From positions 6,386,001 to 6,450,000 of the forward strand of contig OZ059896.1 of the NCBI GenBank assembly GCA_964057225.1: a DNA stretch of 64,000 bases. Direction: 5' to 3'. This DNA comes from Auanema rhodensis. Its lineage: Eukaryota; Nematoda; Chromadorea; Rhabditida; Rhabditidae. The first letter of the stretch is position 1, and each line of letters opens with the position of its first letter. A program made the translations under genes and the position numbers. Shown here piece after piece: positions 1 to 13,190 of this stretch. The notes beneath the pieces are model-generated. The model saw only the letters and a program-made list of their open reading frames with translations, ran no database searches and was not told the DNA's origin.

Positions 1-149
1 GGAAAAAGGAGAATTCCTAGTCAAATCTGACTTGAAAATTCCGATTCTACACATCTGAATACCCAACCTCGAGGTGTTTTTGTTTTATTTTAGTTGATGA
101 TCTTGGAGTAAATAGCAGATTCACCGGGCACAACGTGCCTACAGCCTGA

Positions 150-1150
150 ACTTTTTTGTGAACAAATCTTGTGAATTGGGTCGATATAAACCTTTTTTTC
201 AGAGAAAGGAGAATTCCTAGTCAAATCTTACTTGGAAATTCCGATTCTACACATCTGAATACCCAACCTCGAGGTGTTTTTGTTTTATTTTAGTTGATGA
301 TCTTGGAGTAAATAGCAGATTCACCGGGCACAACGTGCCTACAGCCTGAACTTTTTTGTGAACAAATCTTGTGAATTGGGTCGATATAAACCTTTTTTTT
401 CGGAAAAAGGAGAATTCCTAGCCAAATCTGACTTGGAAATTCCAATTCTACACATCTGAATACCCAACCTCGGGGTGTTTTTGTTTTATTTTAGTTGATG
501 ATCTTGGAGTAAATAGCAGATTCACCGGGCACAACGTGCCTACAGCCTGAACTTTTTTGTGAACAAATCTTGTGAATTGGGTCGATATAAACCTTTTTTT
601 CAGAGAAAGGAGAATTCCTAGTCAAATCTTACTTGGAAATTCCGATTCTACACATCTGAATACCCAACCTCGAGGTGTTTTTGTTTTATTTTAGTTGATG
701 ATCTTGGAGTAAATAGCAGATTCACCGGGCACAACGTGCCTACAGCCTGAACTTTTTTGTGAACAAATCTTGTGAATTGGGTCGATATAAACCTTTTTTT
801 TCGGAAAAAGGAGAATTCCTAGCCAAATCTGACTTGGAAATTCCAATTCTACACATCTGAATACCCAACCTCGGGGTGTTTTTGTTTTATTTTAGTTGAT
901 GATCTTGGAGTAAATAGCAGATTCACCGGGCACAACGTGCCTACAGCCTGAACTTTTTTGTGAACAAATCTTGTGAATTGGGTCGATATAAACCTTTTTT
1001 TTCGGAAAAAGGAGAATTCCTAGCCAAATCTGACTTGGAAATTCCAATTCTACACATCTGAATACCCAACCTCGGGGTGTTTTTGTTTTATTTTAGTTGA
1101 TGATCTTGGAGTAAATAGCAGATTCACCGGGCACAACGTGCCTACAGCCT
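150..1150. repeat. Left segment with a partial 400-bp dimer pattern
   Basis: Two monomer subtypes alternate here. One has CAGAGAAAGG followed by GTCAAATCTTAC (near 200 and 600). The other has eight T's, CGGAAAAAGG and GCCAAATCTGAC (near 390 and 790). They recur with a spacing of about 400 bp over roughly two periods, then give way to single-type monomers. This indicates dimer-level amplification. Confidence 0.7.
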
Positions 1151-4100
1151 GAACTTTTTTGTGAACAAATCTTGTGGATGGGGCCGATATAAACCTTTTT
1201 TTCGGAAAAAGGAGAATTCCTAGCCAAATCTGACTCGGAAATTCCGATTCTACACATCTGAATACCCAACCTCGGGGTGTTTTTGTTTTATTTTAGTTGA
1301 TGATCTTGGAGTAAATAGCAGATTCACCGGGCACAACGTGCCTACAGCCTGAACTTTTTTGTGAACAAATCTTGTGGATGGGGCCGATATAAACCTTTTT
1401 TTCGGAAAAAGGAGAATTCCTAGCCAAATCTGACTCGGAAATTCCGATTCTACACATCTGAATACCCAACCTCGGGGTGTTTTTGTTTTATTTTAGTTGA
1501 TGATCTTGGAGTAAATAGCAGATTCACCGGGCACAACGTGCCTACAGCCTGAACTTTTTTGTGAACAAATCTTGTGGATGGGGCCGATATAAACCTTTTT
1601 TTCGGAAAAAGGAGAATTCCTAGCCAAATCTGACTTGGAAATTCCAATTCTACACATCTGAATACCCAACCTCGAGGTGTTTTTGTTTTATTTTAGTTGA
1701 TGATCTTGGAGTAAATAGCAGATTCACCGGGCACAACGTGCCTACAGCCTGAACTTTTTTGTGAACAAATCTTGTGAATTGGGTCGATATAAACCTTTTT
1801 TTCGGAAACAGGAGAATTCCTAGTCAAATCTGACTTGGAAATTCCGATTCTACACATCTGAATACCCAACCTCGAGGTGTTTTTGTTTTATTTTAGTTGA
1901 TGATCTTGGAGTAAATAGCAGATTCACCGGGCACAACGTGCCTACAGCCTGAACTTTTTTATGAACAAATCTTGTGGATGGGGCCGATATAAACCTTTTT
2001 TTCGGAAAAAGGAGAATTCCTAGCCAAATCTGACTCGGAAAATCCGATTCTACACATCTGAATACCCAACCTCGAGGTGTTTTTGTTTTATTTTAGTTGA
2101 TGATCTTGGAGTAAATCGGACATTCACCGGGCACAACGTGCCTACAGCCTGAACTTTTTTATGAACAAATCTTGTGGATGGGGCCGATATAAACCTTTTT
2201 TTCGGAAAAAGGAGAATTCCTAGCCAAATCTGACTCGGAAAATCCGATTCTACACATCTGAATACCCAACCTCGGGATGTTTTTGTTTTATTTTAGTTGA
2301 TGATCTTGGAGTAAATCGGACATTCACCGGGCACAACGTGCCTACAGCCTGAACTTTTTTGTGAACAAATCTTGTGGATGGGGTCGATATAAACCTTTTT
2401 TTCAGAAAAAGGAGAATTCCTAGTCAAATCTGACTTGGAAATTACAATTCTACACATCTGAATACCCAACCTCGGGATGTTTTTGTTTTATTTTAGTTGA
2501 TGATCTTGGAGTAAATAGCAGATTCACCGGGCACAACGTGCCTACAGCCTGAACTTTTTTGTGAACAAATCTTGTGAATTGGGTCGATATAAACCTTTTT
2601 TTCGGAAACAGGAGAATTCCTAGTCAAATCTGACTTGGAAATTCCGATTCTACACATCTGAATACCCAACCTCGAGATGTTTTTGTTTTATTTTAGTTGA
2701 TGATCTTGGAGTAAATAGCAGATTCACCGGGCACAACGTGCCTACAGCCTGAACTTTTTTATGAACAAATCTTGTGGATGGGGCCGATATAAACCTTTTT
2801 TTCGGAAAAAGGAGAATTCCTAGCCAAATCTGACTCGGAAAATCCGATTCTACACATCTGAATACCCAACCTCGAGGTGTTTTTGTTTTATTTTAGTTGA
2901 TGATCTTGGAGTAAATCGGACATTCACCGGGCACAACGTGCCTACAGCCTGAACTTTTTTGTGAACAAATCTTGTGGATGGGGTCGATATAAACCTTTTT
3001 TTCAGAAAAAGGAGTATTCCTAGTCAAATCTGACTTGGAAATTCCAATTCTACACATCTGAATACCCAACCTCGGGATGTTTTTGTTTTATTTTAGTTGA
3101 TGATCTTGGAGTAAATCGGACATTCACCGGGCACAACGTGCCTACAGCCTGAACTTTTTTGTGAACAAATCTTGTGGATGGGGTCGATATAAACCTTTTT
3201 TTCAGAAAAAGGAGAATTCCTAGTCAAATCTGACTTGGAAATTCCGATTCTACACATCTGAATACCCAACCTCGAGGTGTTTTTGTTTTATTTTAGTTGA
3301 TGATCTTGGAGTAAATATCAGATTCACCGGGCACAACGTGCCTACAGCCTGAACTTTTTTGTGAACAAATCTTGTGGATGGGGCCGATATAAACCTTTTT
3401 TTCGGAAAAAGCAGAATTCCTAGTCAAATCTGACTTGGAAATTCCGATTCTACACATCTGAATACCCAACCTCGAGGTGTTTTTGTTTTATTTTAGTTGA
3501 TGATCTTGGAGTAAATCGGACATTCACCGGGCACAACGTGCCTACAGCCTGAACTTTTTTGTGAACAAATCTTGTGAATGGGGTCGATATAAACCTTTTT
3601 TTCGGAAAAAGGAGAATTCCTAGCCAAATCTGACTTGAAAATTCCGATTCTACACATCTGAATACCCAACCTCGGGGTGTTTTTGTTTTATTTTAGTTGA
3701 TGATCTTGAAGTAAATAGCAGATTCACCGGGCACAACGTGCCTACAGCCTGAACTTTTTTGTGAACAAATCTTGTGAATTGGGTCGATATAAACCTTTTT
3801 TTCAGAAAAAGGAGAATTCCTAGTCAAATCTGACTTGGAAATTCCGATTCTACACATCTGAATACCCAACCTCAAGGTGTTTTTGTTTTATTTTAGTTGA
3901 TGATCTTGGAGTAAATCGGACATTCACCGGGCACAACGTGCCTACAGCCTGAACTTTTTTGTGAACAAATCTTGTGGATGGGGCCGATATAAACCTTTTT
4001 TTCGGAAAAAGGAGAATTCCTAGTCAAATCTGACTTGAAAATTCCGATTCTACACATCTGAATACCCAATCTCGGGGTGTTTTTGTTTTATTTTAGTTGA

Positions 4101-7100
4101 TGATCTTGGAGTAAATCGGACATTCACCGGGCACAACGTGCCTACAGCCTGAACTTTTTTGTGAACAAATCTTGTGAATTGGGCCGATATAAACCTTTTT
4201 TTCGGAAAAAGGAGAATTCCTAGTCAAATCTGACTTGGAAATTCCGATTCTACACATCTGAATACCCAACCTCGAGGTGTTTTTGTTTTATTTTAGTTGA
4301 TGATCTTGGAGTAAATCGCAGATTCACCGGGCACAACGTGCCTACAGCCTGAACTTTTTTGTGAACAAATCTTGTGAATTGGGTCGATATAAACCTTTTT
4401 TTCGGAAAAAGGAGAATTCCTAGTCAAATCTGACTTGAAAATTCCGATTCTACACATCTGAATACCCAATCTCGGGGTGTTTTTGTTTTATTTTAGTTGA
4501 TGATCTTGGAGTAAATCGGACATTCACCGGGCACAACGTGCCTACAGCCTGAACTTTTTTGTGAACAAATCTTCTGAATTGGGTCGATATAAACCTTTTT
4601 TTTAGAAAAAGGAGAATTCCTAGTCAAATCTGACTTGGAAATTCCGATTCTACACATCTGAATACCCAACCTCGAGGTGTTTTTGTTTTATTTTAGTTGA
4701 TGATCTTGGAGTAAATCGGACATTCACCGGGCACAACGTGCCTACAGCCTGAACTTTTTTGTGAACAAATTTTGTGAATTGGGTCGATATAAACCTTTTT
4801 TTCAGAAAAAGGAGAATTCCCAGTCAAATCTGACTTGGAAATTCCGATTCTACACATCTGAATACCCAACCTCGGGGTGTTTTTGTTTTATTTTAGTTGA
4901 TGATCTTGGAGTAAATCGGACATTCACCGGGCACAACGTGCCTACAGCCTGAACTTTTTTGTGAACAAATCTTGTGAATTGGGTCGATATAAACCTTTTT
5001 TTCGGAAAAAGGAGAATTCCCAGTCAAATCTGACTTGGAAATTCCGATTCTACACATCTGAATACCCAACCTCGGGGTGTTTTTGTTTTATTTTAGTTGA
5101 TGATCTTGGAGTAAATCGGACATTCACCGGGCACAACGTGCCTACAGCCTGAACTTTTTTGTGAACAAATCTTGTGAATTGGGTCGATATAAACCTTTTT
5201 TTCAGAAAAAGGAGAATTCCCAGTCAAATCTGACTTGGAAATTCCGATTCTACACATCTGAATACCCAACCTCGGGGTGTTTTTGTTTTATTTTAGTTGA
5301 TGATCTTGGAGTAAATCGGACATTCACCGGGCACAACGTGCCTACAGCCTGAACTTTTTTATGAACAAATCTTGTGGATGGGGCCGATATAAACCTTTTT
5401 TTCGGAAACAGGAGAATTCCTAGTCAAATCTGACTTAGAAATTCCGATTCTACACATCTGAATACCCAACCTCGAGGTGTTTTTGTTTTATTTTAGCTGA
5501 TGATCTTGGAGTAAATCGCAGATTCACCGGGCACAACGTGCCTACAGCCTGAACTTTTTTGTGAACAAATCTTCTGAATTGGGTCGATATAAACCTTTTT
5601 TTCGGAAAAAGGAGAATTCCCAGTCAAATCTGACTTGGAAATTCCGATTCTACACATCTGAATACCCAACCTCGAGGTGTTTTTGTTTTATTTTAGCTGA
5701 TGATCTTGGAGTAAATCGCAGATTCACCGGGCACAACGTGCCTACAGCCTGAACTTTTTTGTGAACAAATCTTCTGAATTGGGTCGATATAAACCTTTTT
5801 TTCGGAAAAAGGAGAATTCCCAGTCAAATCTGACTTGGAAATTCCGATTCTACACATCTGAATACCCAACCTCGGGGTGTTTTTGTTTTATTTTAGTTGA
5901 TGATCTTGGAGTAAATCGGACATTCACCGGGCACAACGTGCCTACAGCCTGAACTTTTTTATGAACAAATCTTGTGGATGGGGCCGATATAAACCTTTTT
6001 TTCGGAAACAGGAGAATTCCTAGTCAAATCTGACTTAGAAATTCCGATTCTACACATCTGAATACCCAACCTCGGGGTGTTTTTGTTTTATTTTAGTTGA
6101 TGATCTTGGAGTAAATCGGACATTCACCGGGCACAACGTGCCTACAGCCTGAACTTTTTTATGAACAAATCTTGTGGATGGGGCCGATATAAACCTTTTT
6201 TTCGGAAACAGGAGAATTCCTAGTCAAATCTGACTTAGAAATTCCGATTCTACACATCTGAATACCCAACCTCGGGGTGTTTTTGTTTTATTTTAGTTGA
6301 TGATCTTGGAGTAAATCGGACATTCACCGGGCACAACGTGCCCACAGCCTGAACTTTTTTGTGAACAAATTTTGTGAATTGGGTCGATAAAAACCTTTTT
6401 TTCAGAAAAAGGAGAATTCCTAGTCAAATCTGACTTGGAAATTCCGATTCTACACATCTGAATACCCAACCTCGGGGTGTTTTTGTTTTATTTTAGTTGA
6501 TGATCTTGGAGTAAATCGGACATTCACCGGGCACAACGTGCCCACAGCCTGAACTTTTTTGTGAACAAATTTTGTGAATTGGGTCGATATAAACCTTTTT
6601 TTCAGAAAAAGGAGAATTCCCAGTCAAATCTGACTTGGAAATTCCGATTCTACACATCTGAATACCCAACCTCGGGGTGTTTTTGTTTTATTTTAGTTGA
6701 TGATCTTGGAGTAAATCGGACATTCACCGGGCACAACGTGCCTACAGCCTGAACTTTTTTGTGAACAAATCTTGTGAATTGGGTCGATATAAACCTTTTT
6801 TTCGGAAAAAGGAGAATTCCCAGTCAAATCTGACTTGGAAATTCCGATTCTACACATCTGAATACCCAACCTCGGGGTGTTTTTGTTTTATTTTAGTTGA
6901 TGATCTTGGAGTAAATCGGACATTCACCGGGCACAACGTGCCTACAGCCTGAACTTTTTTGTGAACAAATCTTGTGAATTGGGTCGATATAAACCTTTTT
7001 TTCAGAAAAAGGAGAATTCCCAGTCAAATCTGACTTGGAAATTCCGATTCTACACATCTGAATACCCAACCTCGGGGTGTTTTTGTTTTATTTTAGTTGA

Positions 7101-10100
7101 TGATCTTGGAGTAAATCGGACATTCACCGGGCACAACGTGCCTACAGCCTGAACTTTTTTGTGAACAAATCTTGTGAATTGGGTCGATATAAACCTTTTT
7201 TTCGGAAAAAGGAGAATTTCTAGTCAAATCTGACTTGGAAATTCCGATTCTACACATCTGAATACCCAACCTCGGGGTGTTTTTGTTTTATTTTAGTTGA
7301 TGATCTTGGAGTAAATCGGACATTCACCGGGCACAACGTGCCTACAGCCTGAACTTTTTTATGAACAAATCTTGTGGATGGGGCCGATATAAACCTTTTT
7401 TTCGGAAACAGGAGAATTCCTAGTCAAATCTGACTTAGAAATTCCGATTCTACACATCTGAATACCCAACCTCGAGGTGTTTTTGTTTTATTTTAGCTGA
7501 TGATCTTGGAGTAAATCGCAGATTCACCGGGCACAACGTGCCTACAGCCTGAACTTTTTTGTGAACAAATCTTGTGAATTGGGTCGATATAAACCTTTTT
7601 TTCGGAAACAGGAGAATTCCTAGTCAAATCTGACTTAGAAATTCCGATTCTACACATCTGAATACCCAACCTCGGGGTGTTTTTGTTTTATTTTAGTTGA
7701 TGATCTTGGAGTAAATCGCAGATTCCCCGGGCACAACGTGCCTACAGCCTGAACTTTTTTGTGAACAAATCTTGTGAATTGGGTCGATATAAACCTTTTT
7801 TTCGGAAACAGGAGAATTCCTAGTCAAATCTGACTTAGAAATTCCGATTCTACACATCTGAATACCCAACCTCGAGGTGTTTTTGTTTTATTTTAGCTGA
7901 TGATCTTGGAGTAAATCGGACATTCACCGGGCACAACGTGCCTACAGCCTGAACTTTTTTGTGAACAAATTTTGTGAATTGGGTCGATATAAACCTTTTT
8001 TTCAGAAAAAGGAGAATTCCCAGTCAAATCTGACTTGGAAATTCCGATTCTACACATCTGAATACCCAACCTCGGGGTGTTTTTGTTTTATTTTAGTTGA
8101 TGATCTTGGAGTAAATCGGACATTCACCGGGCACAACGTGCCTACAGCCTGAACTTTTTTGTGAACAAATTTTGTGAATTGGGTCGATATAAACCTTTTT
8201 TTCAGAAAAAGGAGAATTCCCAGTCAAATCTGACTTGGAAATTCCGATTCTACACATCTGAATACCCAACCTCGGGGTGTTTTTGTTTTATTTTAGTTGA
8301 TGATCTTGGAGTAAATCGGACATTCACCGGGCACAACGTGCCTACAGCCTGAACTTTTTTGTGAACAAATCTTGTGAATTGGGTCGATATAAACCTTTTT
8401 TTCGGAAAAAGGAGAATTCCTAGTCAAATCTGACTTGGAAATTCCGATTCTACACATCTGAATACCCAACCTCGGGGTGTTTTTGTTTTATTTTAGTTGA
8501 TGATCTTGGAGTAAATCGGACATTCACCGGGCACAACGTGCCTACAGCCTGAACTTTTTTATGAACAAATCTTGTGGATGGGGCCGATATAAACCTTTTT
8601 TTCGGAAACAGGAGAATTCCTAGTCAAATCTGACTTAGAAATTCCGATTCTACACATCTGAATACCCAACCTCGGGGTGTTTTTGTTTTATTTTAGTTGA
8701 TGATCTTGGAGTAAATCGCAGATTCCCCGGGCACAACGTGCCTACAGCCTGAACTTTTTTGTGAACAAATCTTGTGAATTGGGTCGATATAAACCTTTTT
8801 TTCGGAAACAGGAGAATTCCTAGTCAAATCTGACTTAGAAATTCCGATTCTACACATCTGAATACCCAACCTCGAGGTGTTTTTGTTTTATTTTAGCTGA
8901 TGATCTTGGAGTAAATAGCAGATTCACCGGGCACAACGTGCCTACAGCTTGAACTTTTTTGTGAACAAATCTTCTGAATTGGGTCGATATAAACCTTTTT
9001 TTCAGAAAAAGGAGAATTCCTAGCCAAATCTGACTCGGAAAATCCGATTCTACACATCTGAATACCCAACCTCGAGGTGTTTTTGTTTTATTTTAGTTGA
9101 TGATCTTGGAGTAAATCGGACATTCACCGAGCACAACGTGCCTACAGCCTGAACTTTTTTGTGAACAAATCTTGTGAATGGGGTCGATATAAACCTTTTT
9201 TCGGAAAAAGGAGAATTCCTAGTCAAATCTGACTTGGAAATTCCGATTCTACACATCTGAATACCCAAACTCAAGGTGTGTTTGTTTTATTTTAGTTGAT
9301 GATCTTGGAGTAAATAGCAGATTCACCGGGCACAACGTGCCTACAGCCTGAACTTTTTTGTGAACAAATCTTGTGAATGGGGTCGATATAAACCTTTTTT
9401 TCGGAAAAAGGAGAATTCCTAGTCAAATCTGACTTGGAAATTCCGATTCTACACATCTGAATACCCAAACTCAAGGTGTTTTTGTTTTATTTTAGTTGAT
9501 GATCTTGGAGTAAATCGGACATTCACCGGGCACAACGTGCCTACAGCCTGAACTTTTTTGTGAACAAATCTTCTGAATTGGGTCGATATAAACCTTTTTT
9601 TCGGAAAAAGGAGAGTTTCTAGCCAAATCTGACTCGGAAATTCCGATTCTACACATCTGAATACCCAATCTCGGGGTGTTTTTGTTTTATTTTAGTTGAT
9701 GATCTTGGAGTAAATCGGACATTCACCGGGCACAACGTGCCTACAGCCTGAACTTTTTTGTGAACAAATCTTCTGAATTGGGTCGATATAAACCTTTTTT
9801 TCGGAAAAAGGAGAGTTTCTAGCCAAATCTGACTCGGAAATTCCGATTCTACACATCTGAATACCCAAACTCAAGGTGTGTTTGTTTTATTTTAGTTGAT
9901 GATCTTGGAGTAAATCGGACATTCACCGAGCACAACGTGCCTACAGCCTGAACTTTTTTGTGAACAAATCTTGTGAATGGGGTCGATATAAACCTTTTTT
10001 CGGAAAAAGGAGAATTCCTAGTCAAATCTGACTTGGAAATTCCGATTCTACACATCTGAATACCCAAACTCAAGGTGTTTTTGTTTTATTTTAGTTGATG

Positions 10101-11589
10101 ATCTTGGAGTAAATCGGACATTCACCGAGCACAACGTGCCTACAGCCTGAACTTTTTTGTGAACAAATCTTGTGAATGGGGTCGATATAAACCTTTTTTC
10201 GGAAAAAGGAGAATTCCTAGTCAAATCTGACTTGGAAATTCCGATTCTACACATCTGAATACCCAAACTCAAGGTGTGTTTGTTTTATTTTAGTTGATGA
10301 TCTTGGAGTAAATAGCAGATTCACCGGGCACAACGTGCCTACAGCCTGAACTTTTTTGTGAACAAATCTTGTGAATGGGGTCGATATAAACCTTTTTTTC
10401 GGAAAAAGGAGAATTCCTAGTCAAATCTGACTTGGAAATTCCGATTCTACACATCTGAATACCCAAACTCAAGGTGTGTTTGTTTTATTTTAGTTGATGA
10501 TCTTGGAGTAAATCGGACATTCACCGAGCACAACGTGCCTACAGCCTGAACTTTTTTGTGAACAAATCTTGTGAATGGGGTCGATATAAACCTTTTTTTC
10601 GGAAAAAGGAGAATTCCTAGTCAAATCTGACTTGGAAATTCCGATTCTACACATCTGAATACCCAAACTCAAGGTGTGTTTGTTTTATTTTAGTTGATGA
10701 TCTTGGAGTAAATCGGACATTCACCGAGCACAACGTGCCTACAGCCTGAACTTTTTTGTGAACAAATCTTGTGAATGGGGTCGATATAAACCTTTTTTTC
10801 GGAAAAAGGAGAATTCCTAGCCAAATCTGACTTGAAAATTCCGATTCTACACATCTGAATACCCAACCTCGGGGTGTTTTTGTTTTATTTTAGTTGATGA
10901 TCTTGAAGTAAATAGCAGATTCACCGGGCACAACGTGCCTACAGCCTGAACTTTTTTGTGAACAAATCTTGTGAATTGGGTCGATATAAACCTTTTTTTC
11001 AGAAAAAGGAGAATTCCTAGTCAAATCTGACTTGGAAATTCCGATTCTACACATCTGAATACCCAACCTCAAGGTGTTTTTGTTTTATTTTAGTTGATGA
11101 TCTTGGAGTAAATCGGACATTCACCGGGCACAACGTGCCTACAGCCTGAACTTTTTTGTGAACAAATCTTGTGAAATGGGTCGATATAAACCTTTTTTTC
11201 AGAAAAAGGAGAATTCCTAGTCAAATCTGACTTGGAAATTCCGATTCTACACATCTGAATACCCAACCTCAAGGTGTTTTTGTTTTATTTTAGTTGATGA
11301 TCTTGGAGTAAATCGGACATTCACCGGGCACAACGTGCCTACAGCCTGAACTTTTTTGTGAACAAATCTTGTGAATTGGGTCGATATAAACCTTTTTTTC
11401 AGAAAAAGGAGAATTCCTAGTCAAATCTGACTTGGAAATTCCGATTCTACACATCTGAATACCCAACATCGGGGTGTTTTTGTTTTATTTTAGTTGATGA
11501 TCTTGGAGTAAATCGGACATTCACCGGGCACAACGTGCCTACAGCCTGAACTTTTTTATGAACAAATCTTGTGGATGGGGCCGATATAA

Positions 11590-13190
11590 ACCTTTTTTTC
11601 GGAAAAAGGAGAATTCCTAGCCAAATCTGACTTGAAAATTCCGATTCTACACATCTGAATACCCAACCTCGGGGTGTTTTTGTTTTATTTTAGTTGATGA
11701 TCTTGGAGTAAATAGCAGATTCACCGGGCACAACGTGCCTACAGCTTGAACTTTTTTGTGAACAAATCTTCTGAATTGGGTCGATATAAACCTTTTTTTC
11801 AGAAAAAGGAGAATTCCTAGCCAAATCTGACTCGGAAAATCCGATTCTACACATCTGAATACCCAAACTCAAGGTGTGTTTGTTTTATTTTAGTTGATGA
11901 TCTTGGAGTAAATCGGACATTCACCGAGCACAACGTGCCTACAGCCTGAACTTTTTTGTGAACAAATCTTGTGAATGGGGTCGATATAAACCTTTTTTTC
12001 GGAAAAAGGAGAATTCCTAGCCAAATCTGACTCGGAAAATCCGATTCTACACATCTGAATACCCAAACTCAAGATGTGTTTGTTTTATTTTAGTTGATGA
12101 TCTTGGAGTAAATAGCAGATTCACCGGGCACAACGTGCCTACAGCCTGAACTTTTTTGTGAACAAATCTTGTGAATGGGGTCGATATAAACCTTTTTTTC
12201 GGAAAAAGGAGAATTCCTAGCCAAATCTGACTTGAAAATTCCGATTCTACACATCTGAATACCCAACCTCGGGGTGTTTTTGTTTTATTTTAGTTGATGA
12301 TCTTGGAGTAAATAGCAGATTCACCGGGCACAACGTGCCTACAGCTTGAACTTTTTTGTGAACAAATCTTCTGAATTGGGTCGATATAAACCTTTTTTTC
12401 AGAAAAAGGAGAATTCCTAGCCAAATCTGACTCGGAAAATCCGATTCTACACATCTGAATACCCAACCTCGGGGTGTTTTTGTTTTATTTTAGTTGATGA
12501 TCTTGGAGTAAATAGCAGATTCACCGGGCACAACGTGCCTACAGCCTGAACTTTTTTGTGAACAAATCTTGTGAATGGGGTCGATATAAACCTTTTTTTC
12601 GGAAAAAGGAGAATTCCTAGCCAAATCTGACTCGGAAAATCCGATTCTACACATCTGAATACCCAAACTCAAGGTGTGTTTGTTTTATTTTAGTTGATGA
12701 TCTTGGAGTAAATAGCAGATTCACCGGGCACAACGTGCCTACAGCCTGAACTTTTTTGTGAACAAATCTTGTGAATGGGGTCGATATAAACCTTTTTTTC
12801 GGAAAAAGGAGAATTCCTAGCCAAATCTGACTCGGAAATTCCGATTCTACACATCTGAATACCCAACCTCGGGGTGTTTTTGTTTTATTTTAGTTGATGA
12901 TCTTGGAGTAAATAGCAGATTCACCGGGCACAACGTGCCTACAGCTTGAACTTTTTTGTGAACAAATCTTCTGAATTGGGTCGATATAAACCTTTTTTTC
13001 AGAAAAAGGAGAATTCCTAGCCAAATCTGACTCGGAAAATCCGATTCTACACATCTGAATACCCAACCTCGGGGTGTTTTTGTTTTATTTTAGTTGATGA
13101 TCTTGGAGTAAATCGGACATTCACCGAGCACAACGTGCCTACAGCCTGAACTTTTTTGTGAACAAATCTTGTGAATGGGGTCGATATAAA
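11590..13190. repeat. 600-bp trimer higher-order repeat in the satellite
   Basis: The rare variant ACAGCTTGAAC (usual form ACAGCCTGAAC) occurs near 11,741, 12,341 and 12,941, exactly 600 bp apart. Each is followed by CTTCTGAATTGGG and then a CTCGGAAAATCCG monomer. Three monomers therefore form the amplified unit. The same variant also appears once near 8,944, outside this block. Confidence 0.8.
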
